Notes under the pieces: model-generated
What the model was told of the DNA's origin: nothing
What the model saw: only the letters and a program-made list of their open reading frames with translations
Databases searched by the model: none
Part shown: positions 21,295 to 34,540 of the stretch, piece by piece
Layout: each line of letters opens with the position of its first letter
How positions within the stretch are numbered: the first letter of the stretch is position 1
NCBI RefSeq assembly: GCF_036850765.1
Contig: NC_089490.1
Coordinates: forward strand, 277,464,482-277,528,481
Origin: Saccopteryx bilineata
Taxonomy: Eukaryota > Chordata > Mammalia > Chiroptera > Emballonuridae
Reading direction: 5' to 3'
Length of the DNA: 64,000 nt
Position numbers and translations under genes: made by a program

Positions 21295-24173
21295 TTTGTT
21301 TTATGTAACCCCCAGGCTTTAGGAGTCAGGATGCAAATCACATACTGTCAGATTGTTACAGAAACAGTAAATGGGAGAAGGTATAGCTGGCAGACACAGA
21401 AGTCCCATCACATTCAGAGGGGAGTTTTATCTTCTCTCAAAACAATTGTTAAAACTAATAACTGGTTTATATTTTACAGTAAAGGCAGCAAATATGTAGG
21501 AGAAGATATCTTTAAATTAAAATAAACATCCCATAATGGAATGAGAATTTATTTCCTCCCAACTCCTTTAGGTCTCTAGACTATAATAATTCTGTATAAA
21601 CTATAACCATTTCCTATTATCTGTGAGTTAATTCAAATAATTCCCTTGTCTTACAATTCCACCTCCATTTCTACAGAAAAATTTATTTCTATAATCTCTG
21701 GGAAAATAACTATTACTTCATCTATATCATATTTTATCACCAATTTGATACAGAAATTACTTTCATTTGTATTCATCATTTCTTTTTTTCCCTCCTAACA
21801 TTTGGGAGCAGGAGTTTTTCTCTTGAGCCAAGTTCCTCCCTAGATTCCCTGTGGACTCATTCTCCCTACCACAGTTCTCTGTAGCCCTGATCTAGCAACT
21901 GTCTTCTCTTTGCTCCATATTCAAACTCACTTTCTTCATCTCATCAATAGCATTTAAAAATGCTCAAGAACCTCCTGTCTTAAAAATAAAATGCCCCTGA
22001 CCCTATGTATGCCCTAGTTACCCATATGCCTTTTATTTCAAAGAAAAGACTTCCTGAAAATTTGCCTACTTTTGTTCTCTCCATTTTTTAAACACAACTC
22101 TTCAACTCACTCATATCTCTCATTTCTCCCAACATGCAATTCAAACAACTTCGTGTAAGTCCATAGAGACTTCTTGTAGCTGTCCCCTTTGAATGTCCCA
22201 CATCTCCTCCTACCCAAAATTTGATCCTTTTTTTCAGTTGCACCATTTCTAACCAGAGGTGGGAGCTGGAACCCTAGCAAGGAATGCCATTGACACATGA
22301 GTGAACACTGTCCTCCTGTGTCACCACCTGCTCCTCCTGGAATTCTGCTGCTTCAAAGACGAGGTAAATGTCAAGCATAATTTTAAGGCTTTTAAAATGT
22401 TTTCCCAATTATCTGTGAAAACATTGTGTTAGTTTATAATTATACTAGAAGTGTTCAAAAGGGCTGGATTTGACCATATCGTAATATTTTTATTCTCTTT
22501 TGATGAGTGTGGAATGGTGGTTTACATCTCAAACCTCAGTAAGATTTTAATCTTCTTCCACATAGCTACTGTCCTCTGTCTAGCTGGGGGGTTTGCATTT
22601 TTATCCTTGGCTTATTTCCTTATTATTATGGCAACTTTTCATTAGTTTGTCGACAATCTAAAAATTTATATGACTCTTTTGAATAAATTTTGTTTTCCAA
22701 TGGAATATACCCAAACTATACATTATTTTGTCTACATACATATATACAGAATATAATCTAATAAAATTAGCTCAGGGTATGGTAAAAAGTCATAAAATCA
22801 TCATTAATAAAATATCATCAGCTTCATTTGACCTAACTCTTAGGTTGGGAAGAGATTGATAGGGCCAATGAGTTACTTACTCAGACTGAAGAAAAGCCGT
22901 CAATGCTCTACTAGTTCATTCTGAGAAAGACATTGTATTGTTTCTCAATGAAGCTCAGAACTATTTATTTTAGTCAGTCTTCAAGGCCAGGAGATTGTGT
23001 GTGGTCTTACTTTATAGGGAGCTGTGAGGTGCTTCCAGTGTCTCCAACTTGGGTGGATCTGTCACTTGGATGAGTGAGTGTCGTTCTGCTCTTCCTCCTA
23101 GGCTGGGTCAGTAACAATATTGGATTATTTTCCCCAGTAGCACCAGTGATAGGCAGGGAGCAGAAATGAGCAGCACAGCTGTCACATCAGTTCCCCGTAT
23201 CCACAAGAATCAAATATTTATTTACTCTTTCTTCCCTTACCATAGGGTTTCTGAGACTCCTGGAGAGAAAGGGTTTCTCGGGACCACCTGCTTCATGGGG
23301 CGCTGTCCATTAGGAGGAAGGCAGCAGCTCAGCGAATCAGAAGTCACCAGAGCAGCTTCTCCCTGACATTTCTTCCTCCATCAGACAATGCAAATAAAAA
23401 CACCTCGTATGGACAATGGGGAGCCTAGGTTTATTCTTGGCATTATGATCTGCCCAAGATGGGTTGTTTTAGTGAGGCACATACACTTGCAGTTCTTGGA
23501 TAGGGGTATGCCAAAGCAGACTATCATTGTTATCTGTTCCAAATCCCCCAGCATTGTGAATACAAGGGACAAAAGGAGAAATGCAAAATGTCCCACACTG
23601 ATGCTCTATACACCTCCTCAGTCCTCACAGATGATCCTTAGAGAAGAAGAAATAAGTATGAATATAAAAAAGGAAAGTCTAAATGGCAAATAATTGCTCA
23701 TGTCTGATTCATATTGTTTTCAGAATGGTAAAAACTGCTTCATTTATTCAAATACAGAAGCCATTCTGATTAGTTCCTTTGTGATTGTGGCACAAACAAC
23801 CCTGATAACATGTTTGGTTGATGGGTTAAGATATTAAACACTTATGATGGTTTATATTCATACATATCAATTCATATTGACTTCTCATGAAGCCTGATGA
23901 TCCAGATCAAATTGAGAGAAAAATTTTATAATCATGTATTTACTGGCAAAGAAGACAATTACCAAAATGGATAATTCAGGTAAAAATGGCCTCTATTTCG
24001 TGTCTCAATTATCAGTGTTCACTGATCCTTACAATTTTCCCTTAAGAGGACAAAAGAGAAAATCATTCAGTCTAGCAATTTGACAGTAAAAATAACTATA
24101 AGAATGCTAGTTCTTTCTAATTTTGGGCATGTCATTTCTATTTTGATTTTTCTAAAAAGAGAATAGGAAAGTT
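21295..24173. other. Intergenic region, no supported gene
   Basis: I see no gene. Open frames at 22451-22645 and 23388-23693 have no recognizable domain, and the latter overlaps a frame on the other strand of similar length. No repeat family was confidently identified. Confidence 0.35.
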
Positions 24174-24345
24174 CCTGGCCAGGTGGCACAGTTGGTTAGA
24201 GCATTGTCCTGATATACAAAGGTTGAAGGTTCGATCCTCAGTCAGGGCACATGCAAGAATCAACCAATGAATGCAAAATAAGTGTAACAATAAATTGATG
24301 TCTTTCTCTCTCTCTCACCCTTCCTCACTTTCTAAAAATAGAATA
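24174..24345 (+). mobile_element. VES-like bat SINE
   Basis: Head TCCTGGCCAGGTGGCACAGT with GGTTAGAGCATTGTCC (box A region) and GGTTCGATCCTCAGTC (box B), then AATCAACCAATGAATGC and a CT-rich end before an A-rich tail. This is the VES type widely found in bats. Family assignment from memory. Confidence 0.82.
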
Positions 24346-24446
24346 AAAAATAGAATAGAGAGAAAATTTTACTATTTTCTTCTGTCTCCTTTTCACCAAA
24401 CTTATAATCATAATAACCTGTGAAAATAAGAAAATCTGCCTAGATT

Positions 24447-24504
<58 letters not shown>
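24447..24504. repeat. (TG)n(AG)n compound microsatellite
   Basis: About 10 TG units followed by about 19 AG units without interruption; likely polymorphic. Confidence 0.95.
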
Positions 24505-24507
<3 letters not shown>

Positions 24508-24668
24508 ATGTGAAATCTGAAAGGTTAAATACAATCAGTGTGAGTATAAAGGAAAAATGAGCAGTGACTTCCTTATATCGGTCTAGCTCTGTGTTTCCTT
24601 CCTTCTAAGAATTGTCTGTTGGCACATTTGGTTGTCGTCTTTCATGATTATTAAGATGTCTGGGATTA

Positions 24669-24881
24669 GCCTGACCTGTGGTGGCGCAGTGGATAAAGCG
24701 TTGACCTGGAAATGCTGAGGTCGCCGGTTCAAAACCCTGGGCTTGCCTGGTCAAGGCACATATGGGAGTTGATGCTTCCAGCTCCTCCCTACCTTCTCTC
24801 TCTGTCTCTCTCTCCCTCTCTGTCTCTGTCTCTCCCTTTCTCTCTCCTCTCTAAAATGAATAAAAAAATTTAAAAAAAAAA
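24669..24881 (+). mobile_element. Short tRNA-derived bat SINE
   Basis: Head GCCTGACCTGTGGTGGCGCA, core GTTGACCTGGAAATGCTGAG, CTGGTCAAGGCACATATGGG, CT-rich region and poly-A. TTAAGATGTCTGGGATT appears before and after, a long exact target duplication, so the insertion is probably recent. Confidence 0.93.
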
Positions 24882-27544
24882 GAAATCTTAAGATGTCTGG
24901 GATTTTACTTCTCCTTGGATTATGTTGTACCTTGTATAGTATTTCCTTCAGATGCAAAGTAATACCAAATTGACTAAAGTGGCTTAACCAAATACGTTTC
25001 CTCCATAGGAAACAGAGGGAAACGTATACATTCTGATTGGGAAGAATATCTTCTAACTGAATTTAGGAACCGAGCTCCTCTTACCTGCTGTTCTATAATC
25101 TTAAGTGTATGACTTTCATCCTCATGTTCACAGAAAGAGTGCTGTGTCTCTAAGCATCACATTTTTATTTCAGGCAGCAAAAAAAAAAAAAAAAGTGGGG
25201 GAGAGAGCAGTAAGAGCCAAAAGAGGGTGCCAGATGAGTTTGATCCTTTTCAACTACATTTGAGAAGCATCTCTACTTCTCCGATTGCCAAATGGACAAC
25301 AGCTGTACACATATCTCTTTGAGGGTTTCTCCTTTCAGCCATCCCCAATGTGTGTGTGTGTGTGTCGGGGGAGGGAGACCAGCTCAGGTGCATCTATCAC
25401 AAGAAAATAAAATGTATGTAAATATATCAACACATGGCTTCCAGCCACCAGAGAGCCATCCCTGCAGGGGGTCTGCATAATCTAAATCATAGTCATGATT
25501 TAGAAAAATAGATGTGTACTCTTTTTATGTTGAAAATAAATCTGCTCATTTTCTCTTCATTGTAGCTCCTCATTGCGGAGCTCTTTATCGATGTAATATA
25601 AATGGGGATCCTTAGAAGGATAGTTTATTTTCTTAGATCACATTAAATAGTTTTGCTTTAAGACAGTAAACCAAGAGTTCTGATCTGTGATAACACACAT
25701 AAGCTCTCTTGCAAACGGCAGCCCTTGTGGTAGTGGGTCAGGTGGCATCTATCCTGAGCAGCGCCTTCTCTCTGCTCAGCTCACGGAGAAGCCCTGTCCT
25801 TCTCTGCCCGCTGGGGGAAGGAGCTCCGCTTTCTCAGTCTGTCCTTTGATGTTATTTGCCTTATGATACAACCAATTTATTCTCCCTTTAAAGTATTCAT
25901 TTTGAAACCTTTGTCATTTCTGGAACTCATTGGTCATGTTTCATGCTGACAAGAAAATCATCTGATTAGATGATACATATGTAGTCCATATTGTATATAC
26001 AAATAGTCTTCTATTTCAGAAAGTAATGGAGGAGCACAAGCTGAGGTTAGGCAAATTTATACATCTAGAAATTGATGTTGAGTTTTTTTATTCCTTGGCT
26101 AATTTTCCAAAACCATTGTCCTTCTGCCCCAGAATTTTAAATCTGATGTAAGCCCTTCCTCCCTCCCACACCCATCTTTACAAGAGAAGCTTACATTCCT
26201 CTTAATCGTCTCATGTGTGTCCAATAGCTTCTCTTTCTGACCAGAACATTCTCCCGGACCAGACTTGTTCAGCTGGCACTGAGCAACTCTCAAAACAAAT
26301 GTAACAGCAATTTACAGGCCACATTGTTCCCACTTCCACCTGGCTCTGTGCCAAACTGTTAAGAACTATTTAACTAAATTACTGCTGAAAATTACCAGTC
26401 ATAAATTGACACTTTCAGAGCCAATTATTAAAACGTCGTTCACTGATTTGTTTTGTTTCCTTTTGTTTTCCTTTGAGCTTTGGGATGTAGAAAAAGTTAT
26501 GGTGTTAGATTAAATGGTAATCAAATTGTTCTTTGCTCTTCTCTCCAGGGTGGGAAAGCCTATGACTAGTCAGGGTCAGGGGTCATATAGATTGTTTCCA
26601 GTTGGAAGTTAACTTCAGTCCAGGTGAAGACAGTGATATTCAGGGTGAAAAAAAGTAACACTTGAGGCATCATCTGGAATGTGTGTATTGGGAATTCACT
26701 TGCCTATAACATCTGAGGAATCTCAGTGAGCCCCAAGTAAACATTGATTTGTGAGTCCGCCAATAATTGTTCCTATAAAAATGTAGTTGTGTTGTTTCTA
26801 GCAATTATCTTTGGGAAAGCATATAGGATTCATGAAATTGCTAAAAAGCATAGAAAAGGATACTTTTTTTTTCATTAAAAAAATGGCTAAAAGGAAAACT
26901 TCAGAAAATCGAGGCTTAAAAAAAAATCTAGGCATAGAATCAAATTCAACAAATAAAAATACTGGGATGAATTGCCCAAAGAATCTATTTGTATGCACAT
27001 TCACAATCATATGGGACTCAGCTCAGAAATCCATGGAGCTCCTAAGGAATTTATTTTAGGGGCCCCGACCAATATACTCCATCAGCATGTGGAGACAAGC
27101 CTGAAATTCAGGCGGCAACAACAGATAGGGTCCTAAGCAGTCCAGAGTTAGGGAGAGGAGGTCATTTGGTGACTATCCCTGAGTTTAATGTGACTCAGAT
27201 GACTGTGATCAGGTTATTAACTCAGATGGGGGGAACCACTTCAGAGGTGTTTTCCTGACCTCCTAACATTCAGAAAAAAAAATTGATTGCAACTTTCTTT
27301 TCAGCAACTATGAAGGTCTGAAGACAGATCTCTCCAGATTTCAGTAGGGGCTGCACTTCCCTGTCTCTCTTATGGATGGCCTGTCTCTTTAAATTTGATT
27401 GTCTTCATCTGTTTTTTTTATTAGATAATATATTTTTTATTGATCTCATTTGATGAAGAAAGTGACTAATGGAATATTTTTAGATCTTTCTTGCCACTAA
27501 ATTATTATTGTTACAATTAGGCAGTTATTATCTACTACAGTGAT
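24882..27544. other. Intergenic region, no supported gene
   Basis: Holds a short (TG)n run at 25349-25365 and no gene I can support. Around 26380-26470 the sequence looks unusually even in composition and could be a conserved non-coding element, but this cannot be judged without an alignment. Confidence 0.35.
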
Positions 27545-27720
27545 TTTCTTTTTTTAAAATTAATTTTAATGGGGTGACATTTATAAATCAGGGTGCATAT
27601 GTTCAGAGGAAGCATCTCCAGATTATTTTGACATTTGATTATGTTGCATACCCCTCACACAAAGTCAAATTGTCTTCTGTCACCTTCTATCTAGTTTTCT
27701 TTGTGTGTCTTCATCTGTTT
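27545..27720 (-). mobile_element. L1 3' UTR fragment, antisense
   Basis: Plus-strand landmarks ATGGGGTGACATTTATAAAT, GTTGCATACCCCTCACAC and CACCTTCTATCTAGTTTTC match the reverse of the L1 3' UTR found in sense at 53280-53590. Confidence 0.75.
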
Positions 27721-28644
27721 TTAAGATGACCATTGTACCGCTGCCCTGATATCATTCTGACCATGGAAACAATCCATCTGCTTTATTTTTCCATCTGAGG
27801 AAATTGCTAAATTAGGACAGAAGACTGTTTAATGGAGAGCTAGGAGGACTTGCCTTGCATACTGCATGAGATAGAACTTACAGTGACCTGTATCTACCCC
27901 TGCCTCTGTTTATCTCTAAGAAGTTAAATAAAACTAGATGTTGGAAAAATATGGTCCCTATCTAACCTTTGCTGTAAGGAGGCCTGCTTCCAGGCATTAC
28001 TCCCGACTCCCTCGCATTTTTGCTGCATCTATCAATCACTCACTGCTAGGACAACTGACCCATTGAAGGAAATTTGAAATGATACCTTACTTTCCAGAAA
28101 ATATTCTCTATTCCAGAGTCATTTAAATGTCTTTTATTTGTCTTCCTACTGCAGTTTGTTTACTGCCGAGAACAGAGCAAACAATTCAGAATGAATCATA
28201 ATTTTTTACTTATTTCTTTTGGTAAAATTCACTATAATCTTGTGGAAATTCATTTTCTAAAAATTAAAAATAAGCATTCTAAATATTAACATAATTAATT
28301 TAAGATTTTTGTTGCTTTTGATGATCACTTTTCTTTCCTTTGTTGTAACTTGAATCATGACATTTGGCCTCCACTATTTATGCTTTTGCTATTAAAGTTG
28401 AATTAAACTAAATTGTTACTATAATACAGGCACTAAAATTATGTGGTCATATATTTGTTCCAAAGTGAGTGAATATGTGAGTGTGAGTGTGAGTGTTTAC
28501 ATGTGTGTGGGTTTGGCTAGTTTATTACATCCATGTTATCAAAAATTAAAAATAATAATTTCTAATAAATATGTGGATTACCACTTACTATATACTGGGT
28601 GATGATTACATCTCATTGATATGCTGCATAAAAACTCACATCTA
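27721..28644. other. Intergenic stretch, no gene seen
   Basis: AT-rich. A short GTGAGT/GTGTGA-rich run lies at about 28465-28512. No gene. Confidence 0.35.
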
Positions 28645-28973
28645 GCCTGACCAGGCAGTGGCACAGTGGATAGAGCATCGAACTGGGATGCCGAGGACCC
28701 AGGTTTGAGACCCTGAGATCGCCAGCTTGAGTGCGGGCTCATCTGGTTTGAAAGACTGACTTCGGTCCAAAAGCTCACCAGCTTGGACCGAAGGTCGCTG
28801 GCTTGAGCAAGGGGTTACTCGGTCTGCTAAAGGCCCATATGAGAAAGCAATCAATAAACAACTAAGGTGTCGCAATGCACAACAAAAAACTAATGATTGA
28901 TGCTTCTCATCTTTCTGTCCCTATCTATCCCTCTCTCTGACTCTCTCTGTCTCTGTAAAAAAAAAAAAAAAAA
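28645..28973 (+). mobile_element. Rhin-1-like bat SINE
   Basis: Starts GCCTGACCAGGCAGTGGCAC, with box B GGTTTGAGACCC and the body element GAGAAAGCAATCAATAAAC, and ends in 17 A. The flanks AAACTCACATCTA and AAAGTCACATCTA form a target duplication with one change. Confidence 0.92.
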
Positions 28974-31649
28974 GTCACATCTAAATTTTCACAGTTATGC
29001 TATTCAATATTCATTATTCAAATCCTAAAATGGGTTGACTAGCACTTTAAGGCATTAATTATACCATTCTCTAATGTATTTAACTAAAGAGCTTTGACAA
29101 TAAAATACTATTGAATCCTCTAGTTCTTTAATCTGTACATGTATCCCTACAATAAGAAGAGAAAAACTTTACAGGTTTAATCAATCGTTGAGCATATTTT
29201 TCAGGTTTCTTTAAAAAAAAAGTCATTCTTTTATTGTCCCTACATTTCTAAAGTGAATCATTATTTTTGGTACGATTACACTTCTAGTCAAAAGAGGAGA
29301 AAATGGCCAAAAAACTCTGCCCTCTACTCAAAAATATAGAAAAAAAAATGAACACAAATCCATGCACTCAAAAATAATGTAAAATATATGTGGAGTGGAG
29401 CCAAATATTAAGGCCTAAAGAACAAATTTGACTTGCCTTACAAAGACAGCCACTAAACGCAGCCCATTTACTGCGAGGCTATACATCTATTCTCTATGTA
29501 AAGTGGAACCTAAGTATTAAGTTCTTTTCTTAAGAGCAGAAGCTTAATACGCTCTTGGAGGCCAACTGCCATGTCATAAGGAAGCCAACTGAGCCCCACA
29601 AAGAGACCACAGGAAAGGCTTACCTTCCGTGGAATCCAGTCCCCAGCTGCAAGCCAGCCTCATCCAGCCGAGATGTGAGTGACTACATCGTTAGATGGCT
29701 CTGCCTTTGGGTTTCACACACACTGCTGAGTTTGAAGGCATTTGTTACACATCTTCCATGACCATTCACAGTTTATCTCTTTATAATATACCCAGTGCTG
29801 ATTACCTTGGCCTCCAGAGCTCAGAATAAGAATATGATATTATTTCTCCCTCAATATTTTTGTTTTTCTTAGGGAATGATGCCAGTCAATACAGACCATC
29901 CCTGCTCTACTGGTCATTTTCTTTGGTGTCTTCTGTCAATATGTATTTGCTATTTAACTTGATGTAAATAAATTGGAGGCATTTTCTATATCCAGCATTT
30001 TTCAGGTTATTTTTCATGAAGATGTTTTATATCTATTAAGTGCAGCTGAAATAAAGTGGTCTCACACCTCTTCCCATATTCTTCCTGAGTCCGAGGTTTA
30101 ATTAGACTCTGCTTTCTGTGTCGGTGCTCATCCCTGCGCTCCCACACACCGATGTGTCGCTTTTCTACACAGATACAGTCTTGTCATCAACGTAAGTTCT
30201 AAGGCCAAGTCTAAGTGATTTTCAGAAATTAGAAGGTATGTGAAACATAAACCAAGTCTGAATTATTATTGTCTGTTTTTACTAATTTGAAAATAGGCTT
30301 TTATGTAAATTCCACAATTATGGGAAGACATATTGTAAGTTGTTCTTTGGCCAGCCTTATTTCTATGAATAAATTAACAGTTTGGGGGTCGCTTATCATC
30401 TTTTCCTGAAGCCAATATTGCAGGTGCAGTCATCAAAATGGCAACACAAAACAGCAATACCATGGTTACTTGTCAATTTCTATTCACATCTCTATCTTTT
30501 TAGTATTTTTCTCTTGACTCAGATTTCTCCCTAATCCACTGACTTCACACATCATGTTGATTTGATGTCCTTACTTGAGCTGTCAAGTATGCATTTCATA
30601 GGCAATCACATGAGACACAGTCTCCTTCCAAGCAGAGGGTAAGTTTTAGTGCTGTGCTGAAATTATGACTCTGATGGGTTCTGTGAGGACTATTTAATAT
30701 CACTGTAGCATAATTTACCAGAAACAGTGATATAAAATAAGATTTGATTGAACACCTGGGGTATCTAATCAGGGTGATGAAGATGGAGGGAGAGTCAAGA
30801 TGCCCTTGGTGTTAAGAAGCCTGGACATTCAGTTCTCTAATTTGTGTGAGAAAATTTTTTCTCTAATGCCTAATAGCATCTTTCCCTTTGTGACTAATTA
30901 TGTTATCTTCTCTGTAGGGAGAAATATGTATTCATCTCATAAATTATCCACTTCACAGTTAAATTGTTCCAGCCTCTTGACAAGTCAGCTTAACTTTTCT
31001 CCAAATTTCTACATTTTTATATATATTTTATGTTCCCATTTTTCTTTTTTCTTAATTAAACAAAAATCTGGAAACTTTGAGTACCATGACTACAGGCCAT
31101 CTTATTTACAAAATAAAAGGTGACTGACCAGTACTAAGAATATCACTGGCAATTCCGTCCCAAGCTTCAGTGACATACTGAGTTCTGTCTCAGCACCTGA
31201 ACACTGTCTACAGTTAAAATTATGTGACGTGAGGTATTCTTGAATAATACTTCCGACACAGCAAATGGCCCATTATTGAGAGTAGGAAAGAAGAATGTTC
31301 TCCTATGAATGCATTTATTCACTTATTAATTTTTAAAATTTCTAATCTAGCTTTCATGGAGAACTGCTATGTTATATTAGATACATTAGATGTAAATAAT
31401 AATCTTTTAAAAGATAAATTCTTTCATGTATAAAGAACAAGGTCCAGAAAAGTAGGTTAACTGGAGAGAAAATAACTCACTAATCAACACTGCCTTGTGC
31501 CCTCTCTTTTCTTCTGTTAGTTCTTTTGTTTTTCTGAATTCTGAAGTAGTGTTGAGCCTTGCATCTAACACGATAGCATTTATGATGAAAATTGGATAAT
31601 TACCAAAGAAGCTTGGGGAAAAGATTATTTATAGTTGATGATAAAAGAA
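28974..31649. other. Intergenic region, no supported gene
   Basis: No supported gene. The 107-codon plus-strand frame at 30800-31123 is AT-driven, hydrophobic and without a recognizable domain. Confidence 0.35.
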
Positions 31650-32010
31650 GCCAAATTAGTGACAACTTGGATGGACCTTGAGAGTCAAACAAACAAAACA
31701 GATAAAGACAGATACTGAGAGGAGAACAAACAGGTGGTTGCCCAGAGGAGAGGCAGTTGGGGAAGAACTAGTTGAAAAAGGTGAAAGGATTAAGATGTGC
31801 AAATTGATAGTTATAAAATAGCCACTGGGATGTCAAGTTCAGCATAGGGAATACGGTTGATAATATTGTAATAACTGTGTATAGGGCCAGGGGACTACTA
31901 GACTTATGGAGGGGATCACAGTAAATTACATAAATGTCTAACTACTGTACTGTAAACCTGGAGTTAAGATAAAATAATATTGAATGTCAACTGTAATTGA
32001 CAAATGAAAA
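31650..32010 (+). mobile_element. L1 3' UTR fragment
   Basis: ACTTGGATGGACCTTGAGAG, ATTGTAATAACTGTGTATAG and the stretch ending GTCAACTGTAATTGACAAAT are typical of older L1 3' ends in sense orientation. Confidence 0.7.
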
Positions 32011-34158
32011 AGGACTTAGTTTTAAAATCCAGCTAAGAATTTTAAATCTTAAAATCTAAAAATCTCAAATTACTAAAACATACTCCTTAAGTTTTAAGGA
32101 TTCAATGTTTGTTTACTTTAAATTATTTTAATTCACAGTCTCATACAAGACTTCCATGAGATAATCACTTTCAAATGAAGAATGACTATATTTAAGTGAA
32201 GCGATGACTTGCTAGAACTGTGATGAGCATTCCTGTTTGAAACTGAAATGCACGAGTGAAACTTTCTTCCCTGCTGAGCCACAGGAAAGCACGTGGGGTG
32301 ATATTAGCCCCATCTAATAAGCTCCTCATATCACTTTGCTGAAATCAAAAGACGTGAAGAAATGGTCTTTCTTCCTTCCTTCTACAGGACCCAGTGGGAA
32401 GCTGGCTGCCCCCTCTGAATTAAGCCATCACTTTTACCACTCTCTCGGAATGGATTAATGTCTCCCTGGCGTTCTTACATAAACACGTAATGAATGATGA
32501 GCTTCTGGAGGGCACAGTCTGATCATTTCCGATCCCAAACAGCCCCCACGACAAAGCTTTGCCTGAGGTTGACTGTCCACAGTGGCTTCTTGAATGTGAA
32601 AGGATTAGTCCTGGGATCCCCCATGATGCTTTTAATCCCCTTCCCCACTCTCAACAGGGCAATAACAGCACTGTGAACAGTTTCCCTGTATTTAGGCAAT
32701 AAAATTCTTCAAGAACATGAAAACAAAGCTGATATTTTTCTTGTCGTAATGCACAGTTGTGCAGTACAGATCTTCTCTCTGCTTTGTTGATAGATATGCT
32801 TGGTGCAGCCTATGGGCTTTTATGGATGGCATCTCTTCATTTCAGCATCCTGGTTCTGTCTAACACTCCTGACCCACACTGAGTGCAGCAGAGCTCCATG
32901 AACTTGGGCATGGGCCAGGGATACAAGTGTGTTCATACATCCTCTTAACCCAGCTGGAAGATTAGTCTTGTCTCTAGGCAATTAGGGTAAGAATAGGACA
33001 GTGCCCAGCATGGGTCATCACAAATGGGTGACTGTCGCTTCATGCAGCTCGGGGTACTTTTGCTTGGCTAAACTAGGAGCAGGGACTCTTATTTAGAGAC
33101 CTGAGTGATACTGGTAGGAGGGAAACAGCCCGCATGGGCCTTCCCACACAAGCTGCTACAATGCATGTTAAGGCAAATGCACACTCAGATGACCTAATCT
33201 AAGACACTGAACAGAAGAAGAATGGGGTCTCATACCCGACTCTTCCTCAGAGAGGTCTGTGACACAAAAGTCACTTTGTTTCTCCTACCTCAGTTTCTGC
33301 AAGGGTGGAATAAGAGGGCTGAACCTATCTTCACTTCAAAGGCAGTGTAAGCTTTGGCACTTTGTTCTCTAGAGACATTAGGGATAAAGATAGGTCATCT
33401 TGAGTTTTGTCCAACATCCAAAAATTTTATGACTGTAAAGAATGACCTATGTTTAGGAAGACAGATAAAATGACATGTGTGTAACTACAGCTAGAGTTTC
33501 CTGTGATTGAGAAGCTTGTAGGTGATTGCAATGGTCTGCTGACTGTGAGGAAAAAAGAAAAAAGGCACATAGCATCCAAGGGTTTCTGTTTTTCTCAAGA
33601 CAGTTTATATTGTAGAAGCCAAGGCCCAGAGATTTCATTCTTAAATCAGACAAAAGAAAGGGGTGTACCCTAAAGCAGCACAATGAGAGGTATCAAGTAA
33701 TTATAAAAACAGAGTTGTGAATGCAATTTTTGGCAGGGTTTTTTTTTATTATTTTAAAAGGAGAAAGGTTTTAATTCACTTAAAATATATTAGCTTGAAA
33801 CCAGGAGAAAAATCATGAAGCTATAGAAATCACAGAAGGATTATTAAAATGTTAATTATATGCTTGGTCATTTTGAAGCATTTTAAAGTTCTATTGATTT
33901 AGTTAACAGATGCCACTTTTTTCTTCCTAATAATTCTAAGTTTTGTAAAAACCTATAATTTAAAATTAAGTTTTATTTTTTAAAGATACACATCTCTACA
34001 ATCCAGTATGTGTAAAGTATGACTGCTATTAGGTATAAGACATAGTTCTTTTTTGATGATATTCTTCTATGATTTGATTATTGATACAAGAGATTGTTAC
34101 AAGGCACTTGGGTGTCCATGACATCCTCTATGAATGAATTTAAAGATGCGTGTCCTTA
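32011..34158. other. Intergenic region, no supported gene
   Basis: No gene seen. The segment 32390-32700 is less repeat-like than its surroundings and may be ancestral unique sequence. The 76-codon minus frame at 33453-33683 has no domain. Confidence 0.35.
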
Positions 34159-34540
34159 GCCTGACCAGCAGTGGCACAGTGGATAAAGCATTAAACTGGG
34201 ACATAGAGGACCCAAGTTCAAAACCCTGAGGTTGCTGGCTTGAGTGCAGGCTCATCCAGTTTGAGCACGGGGTCACTGGCTTGAGCCCAAGCATTGCTGG
34301 CTTGAAGCCCAAGTTCGCTGGCTTGAGCAAGGGGTCACTCACTCTGCTGTAACCTCCTGATCAAGGCACATATGAGCAAAGCAATCAATGAACAACTAAG
34401 GAGCTGCTACAAAAGCCGCAACAAAGAATTGATGCTTCTCATCTCTCCCTTCCTGTCTGTCTGTCCCTACCTGTCCTTTTCTCTGTCTCTCTCTCTCTGA
34501 CTCTGTCACAAAAATAAAAATAAAATAATAAAAATAAAAA
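34159..34540 (+). mobile_element. Rhin-1-like bat SINE, long subfamily
   Basis: Starts GCCTGACCAGCAGTGGCACA, with several GCTGGCTTGAG-type internal repeats that lengthen the body, then GATGCTTCTCATCTCTC and an AAAATAAAA tail. The flanks AAAGATGCGTGTCCTT and AAAGATGCATGCCCTT are a slightly diverged target duplication. Confidence 0.9.

Noticed and set aside
24325..24534. Serine/leucine repeat open frame
   Set aside because: Translation of the (TG)n(AG)n microsatellite.
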